Numbered from the stretch's first letter, positions 17,006-26,355 are shown. The stretch: 64,000 nucleotides of DNA from Streptomyces sp. NBC_00370 (GCF_036084755.1 NZ_CP107968.1:7324001-7388000); one strand, 5' to 3'. Made by a program: numbers and translations. Notes: generated by a model not told the origin, from the sequence alone.

Positions 17006-18571
17006 ATGGCCGAGCCGACAGCGGGGCCCGCGTCACACCGCCGTCACCCGGCGCGCCGCAAGCGCCGCGCGGTGCTCGGCGCCGTCCTCGGCGTCCTGCT
17101 GCTCGGCGCCTGGGCCGGAGTGGGCATGGCCGGTGACACGAACGGCGGGCAGGAGACCCCGGGCGGTACGAGTGTGGCACCGCCGAGGGCGACCGACGCG
17201 CTGCCGTTCGACCTGCCGCCCGCCGCCGAACTGCGCGACAGCGCGCACCTGGTCTTCGCCCACTACTTCACGCCGTACCCGCTCTCCCTCGACAACCAGC
17301 CGGCGCAGAGCGACTACTACAGCCGCAACTACCTCACGGTACGGGGCGAGAACGGCAAGCACGCCGCGTACGGCGGGCTGCTGCGCGACCGCCCGCTCCC
17401 GGTCGCCGAGCAGCAGGGCGACTGGCAACTGGCCAACCTGGAACAGGAAGTGCGCACCGCGCGGGACGCCGGGATCGACGGATTCAGCGTCGACATCCTC
17501 TCGCTGTCGGGACCGAACTGGGACCGGGTCAACCTGCTGCTCAAAGCGGCGCACGAGGTCGACCCGGCGTTCCGCATCATGCTGATGCCGGACATGACGT
17601 CCCTGCACACCGACCCGGCGACCCTGGCCGAAGCCCTGGCGAAGCTCGCCGCCCAGCCGGCGGCCCACCGGCTGGCCGACGGCAGGCTGGTGGTGTCCCC
17701 GTTCAAGGCCGAGGCCGTGGACCCCGCGTGGTGGTCGCAGATGATGGCGCGGCTGGACGGACAGCACGGCATCAGGACCGCACTGGTCCCGCTGTTCCTC
17801 AACTTCGGTGCCAACGCGGAGCGTTACGCGTCGATCAGCTACGGATTCTCGGAGTGGGGGAACCGCAGCTACACCGCCCAGGAGGGCGCGAGCGCCCACA
17901 CAGCGCTCGCCCACCGGCTCGGCAAGGTGTGGATGCAGCCCGTCTCCGTCCAGGACGCCCGCCCCAACCAGGGCGTGTACGACGAGGCAGGCAACACCGC
18001 CAACCTCCGCACCACCTGGGGCCATGCCATCGACGACGGCGCCGACTGGGTCCAGCTCACCACCTGGAACGACTACTCGGAGGGCAGCCAGTTCGCCCCC
18101 TCGCTCCACAACGGTTACGCCTACCTCGACATCTCCTCGTACTACCTGACCCGCTTCAAGACGGGGAAGTGGCCGCAGCTCGTACGCGACCGGCTCTACG
18201 TGACCTCCCGCGTCCAGTTCGCCGCCGCCGTACCGTCGGCTGGCGCCGGCCAACGACTGATGCGGCCCCGCGCCGGGACCGCGCAGCCACGCGACGAGGT
18301 CGAGGTGCTGAGCTTCCTCCCGGCACCCGCGACCGTCGACACCGCCGTGGGCACCGACCACAAGAGCTTCGACCTGCCGGCGGGCGTCACCGCGACACTG
18401 CTGCCGCTGCGAACAGGCCACAGCTCGGCGGCCGTCGTACGCGACGGCCGGAAGTCGACCGAGGTGACCACCCGCTACCCGGTGGGCCCCCCGGCCCAGT
18501 CGCAGGACCTCCAGTACTACGCGGTGACGAGCGGCGACCTGGCGGCCGCCCGCCTCCCGGGCACGGACTGA
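17006..18571 (+). CDS. Membrane-anchored or secreted glycoside hydrolase (GH71/GH99-like, endo-alpha-glucanase type)
   Basis: About 521 residues. An Arg/Lys-rich n-region and a hydrophobic segment (about 20-40) form a signal anchor or signal peptide. The catalytic-type domain begins at LVFAHYFTPYPLSLDN and has DAGIDGFSVDIL, FRIMLMPDM and QLTTWNDYSEGSQFAPS. The last motif corresponds to the conserved WND-acidic region of GH71 alpha-1,3-glucanases and to the WNEW-E-GT region of GH99. A beta-rich C-terminal part follows. In this locus it may trim the glycopolymer. ATG 17006 follows GGGAGG at seven bases. Substrate is not determinable from sequence. Confidence 0.75.
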   Translation: MAEPTAGPASHRRHPARRKRRAVLGAVLGVLLLGAWAGVGMAGDTNGGQETPGGTSVAPPRATDALPFDLPPAAELRDSAHLVFAHYFTPYPLSLDNQPAQSDYYSRNYLTVRGENGKHAAYGGLLRDRPLPVAEQQGDWQLANLEQEVRTARDAGIDGFSVDILSLSGPNWDRVNLLLKAAHEVDPAFRIMLMPDMTSLHTDPATLAEALAKLAAQPAAHRLADGRLVVSPFKAEAVDPAWWSQMMARLDGQHGIRTALVPLFLNFGANAERYASISYGFSEWGNRSYTAQEGASAHTALAHRLGKVWMQPVSVQDARPNQGVYDEAGNTANLRTTWGHAIDDGADWVQLTTWNDYSEGSQFAPSLHNGYAYLDISSYYLTRFKTGKWPQLVRDRLYVTSRVQFAAAVPSAGAGQRLMRPRAGTAQPRDEVEVLSFLPAPATVDTAVGTDHKSFDLPAGVTATLLPLRTGHSSAAVVRDGRKSTEVTTRYPVGPPAQSQDLQYYAVTSGDLAAARLPGTD

Positions 18572-18658
18572 GCAGCCCCGCGTTGGACAACCCCCTCCCG
18601 GAGTGCGGTAACGTTGGCGCTGCGTGACCGCACGGCGACATCCGTACACGGCACGCAT

Positions 18659-18732
<74 letters not shown>

Positions 18733-18750
18733 CTCGAAAGAGTCGAGGTC

Positions 18751-18784
18751 AGGGCCGGTGTCGGAGAAATCCGATACCGGCCCT
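18751..18784 (+). terminator. Terminator of the tRNA-Pro gene
   Basis: A 15-bp stem (AGGGCCGGTGTCGGA with TCCGATACCGGCCCT, one G-T pair) around a GAAA tetraloop lies 18 bases after the tRNA. Confidence 0.85.
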
Positions 18785-18981
18785 TGATCGTTCCCGGGAC
18801 CAGTTGGGGATCAGGCGGGGACGGTGCGTCCCAGCAGCGCCGCCAGTCGGTTGATGGCGGGCGCGCACCTGTCCGTACGCGAGCACCACTCACCGCTGAA
18901 GCCGGCGCGAAAGCCCCGGCGCCCCCGACGGCAGTGGGCTGCCACCCGGAGGAAGCAGCCCACCGTGCCGTATCGGCGGTC

Positions 18982-19956
18982 TCAGTAGCCGTAGATCATC
19001 TTGTACGCGACTTCCGGGAGGAACTGCCCGGCCACGGAGCCCGCGCCGACTCCGCAGTCGCCGTCGGATTCGCCGGGGGTCTTCAGCCACAGCAGCATCT
19101 CGGCTCCGCCGCCCGTCTGGCTGGCCGTTCCGGTCTTCCGTCCGGCGGGGTTGCACCACTCGCCGTTGGAGTCGTTGCCGTTGCGGCTGGTGTCGACGAC
19201 GAAGGGCTTCGTGTAGCCGAAGGACGCCGACAGCGCCGAGTTGAGGGCGTTGCCGTAGCTGATGTTCCGGTCGTTGTTGTAGTAGTTCGAGATGTTCGAC
19301 GAGAAACCGTGCGCCTGTCGGGCCCCGGCGCCGTCGAGAGCCCGGGCCATGGCGCCCGCGTCGATCCAGCCGGGGTTTCCGGCGTCCAGGTACGTCCAGG
19401 TGTTGGGCGCCTGCGCGGAGAACCGCGCCAGGGCGTCCTTGATCATGGCGTTGCGCTCATCGATCTGCTGCTGGGACATACAGCTGAAGTCGCCGAGGGA
19501 GTCGGGCTCGATCACCACCAGTGCCGGTCGTCCGCCGATGGCCGAGGCGAAGGCGGAGATCCAGGCGCTGTACGCCGCCGGAGAGCCCGCACCGCCGCCG
19601 GAGTGGCCGCCGCAGGCGTCGCGGCCCGGGATGTTGTAGGCGATCAGGACGGGAAGCTTGTCGGCGGCGTCCGCGGCTCCTACGTAGGAGCCAACCGCGG
19701 ACCCGATGTCACCGCTCCAGGAACCGAACCACCGGGCCATGGGGCGCGAGGCGATGTTGTCCCGGATCGCCGGCGCCCGTCCGTCGCCGGGGTTCGCCGC
19801 TGCCCATGCGGCCGGAGTCGAGTTCGGGTCCACGTAGAACCCGCTGGTCATGCCGATCGGATCGGCCAGGGCGCCGGCGTCGGCCTGCCCGGCACCGAGG
19901 GGCAGGAGCAGGCACGCGAATGCCGACGTGACGAGCGTACGCATCTTCTTTCTCAA
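18982..19956 (-). CDS. Secreted GH6 cellulase (endoglucanase/cellobiohydrolase family 6)
   Basis: 324 residues with a Sec signal peptide (RKKMRTLVTSAFACLLLP, cleavage near ADAGA). The GH6 core is complete: FYVDPNSTPAAW, LPVLIAYNIPGRDACGG with the catalytic-site Asp, VIEPDSLGD with the second conserved Asp, NPGWID, and KPFVVDTSRNGND. It hydrolyses beta-1,4-glucan with inversion. There is no carbohydrate-binding module. It may start at TTG 19956 (AAGGG eight bases before) or at ATG 19944. A perfect CebR-type palindrome lies just upstream, so cello-oligosaccharide control is likely. Confidence 0.93.
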   Translation of the reverse strand: MRKKMRTLVTSAFACLLLPLGAGQADAGALADPIGMTSGFYVDPNSTPAAWAAANPGDGRAPAIRDNIASRPMARWFGSWSGDIGSAVGSYVGAADAADKLPVLIAYNIPGRDACGGHSGGGAGSPAAYSAWISAFASAIGGRPALVVIEPDSLGDFSCMSQQQIDERNAMIKDALARFSAQAPNTWTYLDAGNPGWIDAGAMARALDGAGARQAHGFSSNISNYYNNDRNISYGNALNSALSASFGYTKPFVVDTSRNGNDSNGEWCNPAGRKTGTASQTGGGAEMLLWLKTPGESDGDCGVGAGSVAGQFLPEVAYKMIYGY

Positions 19957-19970
19957 GAGTGCAGCCCTTC

Positions 19971-19984
19971 TGGGAGCGCTCCCA
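19971..19984. promoter_or_regulatory. CebR-type operator upstream of the GH6 cellulase
   Basis: TGGGAGCGCTCCCA is a perfect 14-bp palindrome identical to the known CebR box that controls cellulose and cellobiose genes in streptomycetes. It lies about 15 to 27 bases upstream of the cellulase start, so a bound repressor would block initiation. No cebR gene is in the window. Confidence 0.92.
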
Positions 19985-20067
19985 CACCGGCGATGAATCG
20001 GCCACGGGGGAGACGCGGGTGGGGGGAGGAACGAGCGGCGGTCCCGTCGGGGCTTTCACCGGGAACT

Positions 20068-20097
20068 GCCGCTGCCAGACGAGACATTGGCAGCGGC
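20068..20097 (-). terminator. Hairpin between the beta-mannosidase and cellulase genes
   Basis: GCCGCTGCCA pairs with TGGCAGCGGC (10 bp) across a 10-base loop. It is the second of two hairpins downstream of the leftward beta-mannosidase gene and may insulate the cellulase promoter. Confidence 0.5.
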
Positions 20098-20143
20098 GGC
20101 AGTCCGTGTCAATGAGTTCGGCAAGGGCCGTGGGACGCGGGGC

Positions 20144-20175
20144 GGGCCGGGTCCGGTGGCGTCCGAACCCGGCCC
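20144..20175 (-). terminator. Terminator after beta-mannosidase
   Basis: GGGCCGGGT pairs with ACCCGGCCC over a 14-base loop, 18 bases after the leftward beta-mannosidase stop. Confidence 0.6.
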
Positions 20176-20192
20176 TTGCCGGTTTTCCCGGC

Positions 20193-22712
20193 TTACGACA
20201 CCCGGTCGCCGACCGGGTCCGACGCGTGGGCGGCGTTGACGCAGCGCAGCGCTGACGACAGGGCCTCCGTGGCTTCGGCGTTCCAGCCGGTGACCGTGAA
20301 CTCGACGCTCTCTCCCGGGAGCAGCGTCACCAGGCCGCGGTCGGTGCGGGCGTCCGGGTGCAGGCGGTCGGCCTGCAGCAGCAGGTCCCGTACGAGGGTG
20401 TGCGCCGTGACCCGCACCCGTGCGTCGTCGCCCTCGGAGATGACCTGGGTGGTCATCTCCGCGACCGGGTAGTCGAAGGAGTGGTCGGGCACCGCGAAGT
20501 GCACGGCGCGCAGCCCGTCCGCGTCCGCGACGACGAACTCGCGCCGCGGATCGCCGGGTACCGCCAGCCGGTCGGGGAGGTCGAGCAGGACGACCGACCG
20601 CGGCGCCACCTCGACGGGGACGTGGTGTTCGGCGACCGCGCCGCCGTGGGCGTCCACCTGGCGCACGCGGGCCTGGCAACTCCACTGCTCGCCGCTCTGG
20701 TTGACGGCCGCCAGGACGAGACGTCCGTCCCGGGTCTGCAGTGTCAGCAGCCGGTCGGCGTAGAGGCGTTTCAGCTCGTGGTAGAGGGGCTTCTCGCGGC
20801 CGTCCCCGTCGATGGCGGCCCACGAGGTGACGGGCCAGCAGTCGTTGAGCTGCCACAGGATCGTGCCGGCGCAGCGCGGCCAGTGGGAGCGCCAGTGCTC
20901 GACGCCGGTGGCGACGGCCCGCGCCTGGTTGAGCTGGGTGAGGTAGTGCCAGGTGTCGAAGTCGGCGGGCGGCGCGAAGTGGTGGGCCAGCCCGCGGTCC
21001 AGCTTGCCGTTGCCGTCCTCGGCCTTCTGGTGATGCAGCATGCCGGGGGAGTCGGGGGTCAGCGGCCGGTCGCTCAGCGCGCGGCGCAGCGTCGCGTACG
21101 CGGGCGGGGCCTGCCAGCCGAACTCGGCGACGAACCGGGGGACTTCGTTGAGGTAGCCGGTGTAGTCCTCGCGGTTCCACACGTCCCACGAGTGGGCCGT
21201 GCCGTGCCCGGGGTCGTTGGGGTGCACCTCCCACGAGCCCGACCAGGGGCTGCCTGCCCAGTAGGGCCGGGTGGGATCGGTCTCGGCGGTGATACGGGGC
21301 AGCAGGTCGAGGTAGTACGCCTCGCCCCAGGAGGCCCCGGCGAGAGCCGGTTCCCAGTCCCAGTCCTTGAAGCCCCACAGGTTCTCGTTGTTGCCGTTCC
21401 ACAGCACGAGGGACGGGTGCGGCATCAGCCTGACGACGTTCTCGCGCGCCTCGGCCTCGATCTCGGAGCGCAGGGGTTCGCCCTCGGGGTAGGCCGCGCA
21501 GGCGAACGGGAAGTCCTGCCAGACCATCAGGCCGAGCTCGTCGCAGATGTCGTAGAAGGCGCGGTCCTCGTAGATCCCGCCGCCCCAGACCCGTACCAGG
21601 TCGACCCCGGCGGCCGCTGCCTGCTCCAGCCGCCGCCGGTAGCGCTCCGGTGTGACGCGGGACGGGAAGACGTCCTCCGGGATCCAGTTCACCCCCCGGG
21701 CGAACAGCGGCGTTCCGTTCACCACCAGGGTGAAGGCGCTGCCGTGCTCGTCCTCGCCGGTGTCGAGTACGACGGTACGGAAGCCGACGTTGCGCTCCCA
21801 CATGTCCAGGCGCTCGGCCCCTTCGGCGTCGGCGAGGGTGACGGTGCAGGGGTAGAGATGCTGCTCGCCGTATCCGCGGGGCCACCACAGCTCGGCGTCG
21901 GGGACCTCGGCCCGCAGCGTCAACTGGTCTGCTCCCGGGGGGAGTTCGCCGTGTACGGAGACGCCCGCGACACCCGAGACGCCCGCGACGCCCGCTACGT
22001 CGAGACCGAGGCGCAGCCCGCGGCCGGTCCCGCCGGCCGACCGCTCGACGGTCACATGGACGGAGACGACTCCCGTGCCGTCCTCGCGGACGGTGACCTC
22101 CGGGCGGACCTCCGCGAGCCGGGCCGTGGACCAGCGCTCCAGCCGGGGCCGGCGCCAGATGCCCGCGGTGACGAGGGTCGGCCCCCAGTCCCAGCCGAAC
22201 GAGCAGGCCATCTTGCGGATGAACGGGAAGGGCTCGGGGTACGGGCCCGGCCGATCGCCCAGCAGCGCGCGGACGCGCTCGGCCTCCTGGTAGGCCGAGG
22301 TGAAGGCCACCGTGAGCGGCGCCGGACCCGAGTCGAGCGCCTCGGTGACGTCGAAGCGGTACGAGCGGTGCATGTTGCGGGTCCGGCCCAGCACCGTCTC
22401 CCCGACGCGGATCTCGGCCACGGTGTCGAGGCCGTCGAAGACCAGGTCGGTGCGCTCGTGGCCGCCTCCGTCGGCGGGCAGTTCGGTGCGGTAGGTCCAG
22501 TCGGCCCGGCCCACCCAGGCCACGTCGGTCTCGTTGGCGTCGAGGAAGGGGTCGGGAATCAGGCCCGCGGTCAGCAGGTCGGTGTGCACACAGCCCGGCA
22601 CGGTCGCGGTGACGGGTCCGGCCGCCAGTACCGGCGGCGCCTGCACGGGGAGGTGCCTGGAGGTGTCCAGGCACAGGGTCCAGCCGCGGGTGAGCGGCGT
22701 GCTGACCTTCAT
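20193..22712 (-). CDS. GH2 beta-mannosidase (intracellular)
   Basis: 839 residues with no signal peptide. The N-terminal jelly-roll domain has PGCVHTDLLTAGLIPDPF and WDWGP, both typical of beta-mannosidases. An Ig-like domain follows, then a TIM barrel with RVWGGGIYE, the acid/base Glu about residue 443 in WNGNNEN, and the nucleophile Glu about residue 530 in VAEFGWQ. A C-terminal beta domain follows. It releases mannose from beta-1,4-manno-oligosaccharides imported by the adjacent ABC transporter, whose last gene ends 67 bases upstream, so it is probably the last gene of that operon. A short GVAGVSGVAGVSV repeat sits in a loop near residue 240. Confidence 0.92.
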   Translation of the reverse strand: MKVSTPLTRGWTLCLDTSRHLPVQAPPVLAAGPVTATVPGCVHTDLLTAGLIPDPFLDANETDVAWVGRADWTYRTELPADGGGHERTDLVFDGLDTVAEIRVGETVLGRTRNMHRSYRFDVTEALDSGPAPLTVAFTSAYQEAERVRALLGDRPGPYPEPFPFIRKMACSFGWDWGPTLVTAGIWRRPRLERWSTARLAEVRPEVTVREDGTGVVSVHVTVERSAGGTGRGLRLGLDVAGVAGVSGVAGVSVHGELPPGADQLTLRAEVPDAELWWPRGYGEQHLYPCTVTLADAEGAERLDMWERNVGFRTVVLDTGEDEHGSAFTLVVNGTPLFARGVNWIPEDVFPSRVTPERYRRRLEQAAAAGVDLVRVWGGGIYEDRAFYDICDELGLMVWQDFPFACAAYPEGEPLRSEIEAEARENVVRLMPHPSLVLWNGNNENLWGFKDWDWEPALAGASWGEAYYLDLLPRITAETDPTRPYWAGSPWSGSWEVHPNDPGHGTAHSWDVWNREDYTGYLNEVPRFVAEFGWQAPPAYATLRRALSDRPLTPDSPGMLHHQKAEDGNGKLDRGLAHHFAPPADFDTWHYLTQLNQARAVATGVEHWRSHWPRCAGTILWQLNDCWPVTSWAAIDGDGREKPLYHELKRLYADRLLTLQTRDGRLVLAAVNQSGEQWSCQARVRQVDAHGGAVAEHHVPVEVAPRSVVLLDLPDRLAVPGDPRREFVVADADGLRAVHFAVPDHSFDYPVAEMTTQVISEGDDARVRVTAHTLVRDLLLQADRLHPDARTDRGLVTLLPGESVEFTVTGWNAEATEALSSALRCVNAAHASDPVGDRVS

Positions 22713-22779
22713 ACGGTCTCCTTGGGCCCGATGGGGGCTCGGCTGTAGAGGGCGGTGCGTGTTTTTCGGTGCGGTGGAG

Positions 22780-23667
22780 CTACTTGGTGGCGCCGGAGGC
22801 GAGACCGTTGTAGATGAAGCGCTGCAGCGCGAGGAAGACGACCAGGCTCGGGATGATCACCAGTGCGGCGCCCGCCGAGATGACCTCCCAGTGGGCGCCG
22901 TAGGGGCCCTTGAACCGGAACAGTGAGGTCGAGATCGTGCCGAGGCTGTCGTCCGGCATGTACAGGAAGGGAATGTAGAAGTCGTTGTATATCGCGACCC
23001 CCTTGATGATCACGACCGTGGCGGCGGCCGGTCTGAGCAGCGGCATGATGATGCGCCAGTAGATCGTGAACGAGTTCGCGCCGTCGATCCGGGCCGCCTC
23101 GTCCAGGGAGACCGGGATGGAGCGGATGAACTGCAGGAAGATGTAGATCGACACGATATCGGTGCCCATGTAGAGCATGACAGGTGCCCACCGGGTGTCC
23201 ATCACCCCGAGGTTGTTGACGATCTGGTACGTCGCCACCTGGGTGGTGACGCTCGGCACCAGCGACGCGACCAGGAAGAGCGTCATCACCAGCTTCTTGA
23301 ACCGGAAGTGGAAGCGGTCGATCGCATAGGCGGTCATCGAGCCGATCAGTACGGTACCGAGCACGGAGAAGAAGAGAATGAACGTGGTGTTCCACAGGGC
23401 GCGCAGCATGTGCCCGTCGGTGAACGCGATGGCGTAGTTGTGGAAGTTCAGCCAGTTGTCCGGGGCGGCGAGCGCGCCGCCGCCGGCCATCTCCTTGCTC
23501 GTACGCAGCGAGGTGAGCAGCACAGCGGCCAGCGGCACCAGGACGACCGCACTGGCCAGCACCAGCGAGAGGTACTTCAGGAACACCGCGACCCGGCCGC
23601 GCACGGGCGCCGCCCGCCCGGGGGAGCGCGGGGCCCGCGCCACGGCGGGAGCGTCGAGTGCCGTCAT
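22780..23667 (-). CDS. Sugar ABC transporter permease (MalG-like)
   Basis: 295 residues, six membrane spans, with the EAA loop EAARIDGANSFTIYWRIIMP that contacts the ATPase. It belongs to the MalG branch of oligosaccharide importers. ATG 23667 overlaps the stop of the other permease by four bases. No ATPase gene is nearby; in streptomycetes such transporters commonly share the MsiK ATPase encoded elsewhere. Context makes manno-oligosaccharides the likely substrate. Confidence 0.93.
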   Translation of the reverse strand: MTALDAPAVARAPRSPGRAAPVRGRVAVFLKYLSLVLASAVVLVPLAAVLLTSLRTSKEMAGGGALAAPDNWLNFHNYAIAFTDGHMLRALWNTTFILFFSVLGTVLIGSMTAYAIDRFHFRFKKLVMTLFLVASLVPSVTTQVATYQIVNNLGVMDTRWAPVMLYMGTDIVSIYIFLQFIRSIPVSLDEAARIDGANSFTIYWRIIMPLLRPAAATVVIIKGVAIYNDFYIPFLYMPDDSLGTISTSLFRFKGPYGAHWEVISAGAALVIIPSLVVFLALQRFIYNGLASGATK

Positions 23668-24668
23668 GACTGTTCCACCCTCTCGTCGGGGAACAGCAGG
23701 CGCTGGACCCAGGTCACCAGCAGCACGATCGCCAGCAGCACGACGGCGGCTGCCGAGGCGAGCCCGGTCTTGTTGAAGTTGAAGGCGAGCTTGATCGTCT
23801 GGATGACGAAGGTCTCGCTGTTGTTGGAGCCGCCGGTCATGATGAACGGGATCTCGAAGACCGACAGCGACCCGGAGATGGCCAGGATCACGCTGAGGCT
23901 GATGATCGGCCGGATGCTCGGCGCGATGACGTAGCGGAACTGCTGCCAGCGGCTCGCCCCGTCCAGCGCCGCGGCCTCGTACAGCTGCGGCGGGATGGAC
24001 TGGATGGCGCCGATGAACAACACCAGGTTCACGCCCATGAAGCGCCACACCGACACGCCCGCGAGCGAGGTGTTGACCAGGTGCGGGTCGCTCAGCCACA
24101 GGTGCGGCCCGGCGCCGAACCAGCCGAGCACCGTGTCGAGGGTGCCGCCGGGCTGGAAGAAGTACAGGAACACGAAGCCGACGGCGACTCCGTTGATCAG
24201 GTAGGGGAAGAACAGCACCCCCTTGAACAGGTTGCGCAGCCGGGTGTTGAAGCTGAGGACGGTGGCGAAGTACAGGGCCGCGCAGATCTGTACGACCGAA
24301 GCGCCCAGGTAGAACAGGCTGACCCAGAACACCTGGAACAGCTGCGGCCGGGTGAACAGGTCCGAGTAGTTCGACAGTCCCACCCAGTTGCGGACCGGGC
24401 TGATGCCGTCCCAGTCGGTGAAGCTGTAGCCGAACATGTCCACCACGGGCAGCCAGGTGAACACCACCAGCAGCGCGAGCGGCGCGAGCAGGTACAGCCA
24501 CGGGGTGAACCACCGGGCGCCGCCCTTCCCGCGCCGCGAACCCGGCCGTCGGGGCCGGTTCTCGGCGGGGGAGCGGGCCGCGTCCGGCGGTACGGCGCTG
24601 GCGGGAGACGTGCCGGCGGGAGGCTTGCGGGCGGGAGGCGTACGGCCTGCGGTCCGCGGTGCGCTCAT
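23664..24668 (-). CDS. Sugar ABC transporter permease (MalF-like)
   Basis: 334 residues. A long, basic, Pro/Arg-rich cytoplasmic N terminus (1-50) precedes six membrane spans. The EAA-type loop YEAAALDGASRWQQFRYVIAP is clear, and SFTDWDG follows the first span as in MalF-type permeases. ATG 24668 has GAAGGA upstream. It forms a heterodimer with the MalG-like protein encoded next. The 183-base gap to the upstream binding-protein gene is G+C-rich and might lower expression of the permeases relative to the binding protein. Confidence 0.92.
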   Translation of the reverse strand: MSAPRTAGRTPPARKPPAGTSPASAVPPDAARSPAENRPRRPGSRRGKGGARWFTPWLYLLAPLALLVVFTWLPVVDMFGYSFTDWDGISPVRNWVGLSNYSDLFTRPQLFQVFWVSLFYLGASVVQICAALYFATVLSFNTRLRNLFKGVLFFPYLINGVAVGFVFLYFFQPGGTLDTVLGWFGAGPHLWLSDPHLVNTSLAGVSVWRFMGVNLVLFIGAIQSIPPQLYEAAALDGASRWQQFRYVIAPSIRPIISLSVILAISGSLSVFEIPFIMTGGSNNSETFVIQTIKLAFNFNKTGLASAAAVVLLAIVLLVTWVQRLLFPDERVEQS

Positions 24669-24851
24669 GGGGTCCTTCTTCCGGTCGCCGCGTGGCGGGG
24701 CGGCAGGTCTGTGTGCTGGCGGGGGGACGGTCGCCCGCCCCTCCTGTTGCGAGGGCTGGGCGCGCCCTGGGGTGCCGCTGCTCCGGTCCGGCCGGCGCCC
24801 GGATCGGTCGGTGCCAGGCCGGGCCGAAGCAGCGGCGTGGGTCATGCCCGG

Positions 24852-26168
24852 TCAGCCGACGGTGCCTTGGGCGTCGGACCACTTCTTGTTGAGGTCCTTG
24901 AAGATGCTGTCGATGTCCCCGCCCGCGGCGCCGCGGGCGACATCGACGATGTGCTGCGGGTAGTCCTGGTTGTTCAGGCCGATCTCGGACGCCTTGTCGA
25001 TCTCGTCGACCGTCGCCGTCTTGCCGTACGCCATGGGGACGAACGTGACGCCGGCGTCCTGGAAGGGCTTGAGGTCGGCGGGCAGCGCCGAGCCCTTGAC
25101 CGACGAGATGGACAAGGCGGCCTGTGCGTCACCGGACTTGTTGATGAACCAGTCGATCCAGGCGCGGGCGGCCGGCTTGTTCTTGGAGTGCACGTTGATC
25201 GCGTACTGGTAGTCCGGGCGGACGACGGAGCAGAAGTGCCCGTCCTTCTGCGTCGGGAAGGGCATGAAGCCGATGTCGTCGGGGTTCTTGCCGGCCGCCT
25301 TCGCGGCGTCCCGCATCTGCACCACGGCCCAGGAGCCCAGCCACATGGCGCCGATCTTGCCGGAGCCCATCAGGGCTTTGGAGTTCTCCCAGTTGGTGGT
25401 GTTGGGGTCGGTCTCCGAGAGCTTCTCGTGGACAATGCCGTACAGCAGGGTGTCGACGGTGTTGAGGTCCTGGCCCGCCGCCCAGGGCTCCTTCGTGTCG
25501 GCGAGCTTGTCGTTGGCGGCGGGGTCGCAGCTGGGCGAGCCGAGGGCGTTGCCCCAGTTCGTCATCGGCCAGCCGTCGTGGTAGTTCGTGTAGTACGGCG
25601 TCGCACCGGTCTTGGCCTTGACGGCCTTCAGATCGTCGATGAACTGCTGAGGTGTGGTGGGCCAGTCGGTGATCCCGGCCTGCTTCCACACGGCCTTGTT
25701 GTAGACGAAGCCGTTGGCGGTGCCGATGTTGGCGATGCCGTAGACGTTCCCGCCGACGGTCGCGTGGTCGGTGAAGTCGTAGGTCTTCGACAGGGCGGCG
25801 GAGCTGCCCAGCGGGGCGAAGAACGTCGGATACTGCTTCAGCGGAACCGAGTTGGGGATCGACAGCACGTCCCCGTAGTTCTTGCTGTTGAGCCGGATCT
25901 TGACGTCGCCCTCGTAGTCCGTGAGGCCCTGGAACTTCACCTTCACGTGCGGGTAGACCTTGTTGAAGGCCGCCGCGTACTTCTTGGCGGTGCCGTCCTG
26001 CACCTGGTCGGTACGGTTGGTGAGCACCGTGATCGTGCCGGTCACCTTCGAGGGGTCGGCGGGCACCTTCACCACGTCGGTGGACGCGGCGCCGCCGCCT
26101 CCCCCGCCGCAGGCCGCCAGGACCATGGTGAGGACCACGCCGGTGGCCGCAAGGACTGTTTTTCGCAT
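24852..26168 (-). CDS. Extracellular sugar-binding lipoprotein of the ABC transporter
   Basis: 438 residues. A lipoprotein signal (MRKTVLAATGVVLTMVLAAC) is followed by a Gly-rich linker and a family-1 solute-binding fold (ITVLTNRTDQVQDGTAKKYA, FVYNKAVWKQAGI, GKIGAMWLGSWAVVQM). It delivers oligosaccharide to the two permeases downstream. The ATG at 26168 has GGGAGTGGGA in front. The gene lies between the beta-mannanase and the permeases, so manno- or glucomanno-oligosaccharides are the most likely ligand. A TAAAACG-type site is about 190 bases upstream. Confidence 0.93.
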   Translation of the reverse strand: MRKTVLAATGVVLTMVLAACGGGGGGAASTDVVKVPADPSKVTGTITVLTNRTDQVQDGTAKKYAAAFNKVYPHVKVKFQGLTDYEGDVKIRLNSKNYGDVLSIPNSVPLKQYPTFFAPLGSSAALSKTYDFTDHATVGGNVYGIANIGTANGFVYNKAVWKQAGITDWPTTPQQFIDDLKAVKAKTGATPYYTNYHDGWPMTNWGNALGSPSCDPAANDKLADTKEPWAAGQDLNTVDTLLYGIVHEKLSETDPNTTNWENSKALMGSGKIGAMWLGSWAVVQMRDAAKAAGKNPDDIGFMPFPTQKDGHFCSVVRPDYQYAINVHSKNKPAARAWIDWFINKSGDAQAALSISSVKGSALPADLKPFQDAGVTFVPMAYGKTATVDEIDKASEIGLNNQDYPQHIVDVARGAAGGDIDSIFKDLNKKWSDAQGTVG

Positions 26169-26355
26169 GCCGATCCCACTCCCTGTTGCTGAACGAAAGG
26201 GCGCCGCACTGCATGCCGCGCAGCGACGGACGTCTCGTCGTCGAGGGCGAAGCGGCTGATGGTTGCTCAACGTAGACGGAACATCCGCACGTGTCCATAG
26301 AACGGTCTAGTTTTATGTAAGCATTTCGCGCTCTACAAGCCTTCACTGAATGTGC

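Noticed and set aside
20358..22748. Long antisense ORF opposite the beta-mannosidase (also similar ones at 3562-6606, 24081-26192, 34146-36305 and 58607-60202)
   Set aside because: They mirror well-recognised genes, consist mostly of Gly, Arg, Ala, Val and Asp, and lack any domain. In very G+C-rich DNA such antisense frames stay open by codon bias.
24669..24851. Possible small gene or attenuator between binding-protein and permease genes
   Set aside because: No ORF with a ribosome-binding site and no stable hairpin stood out; it is listed only as a gap within the operon.
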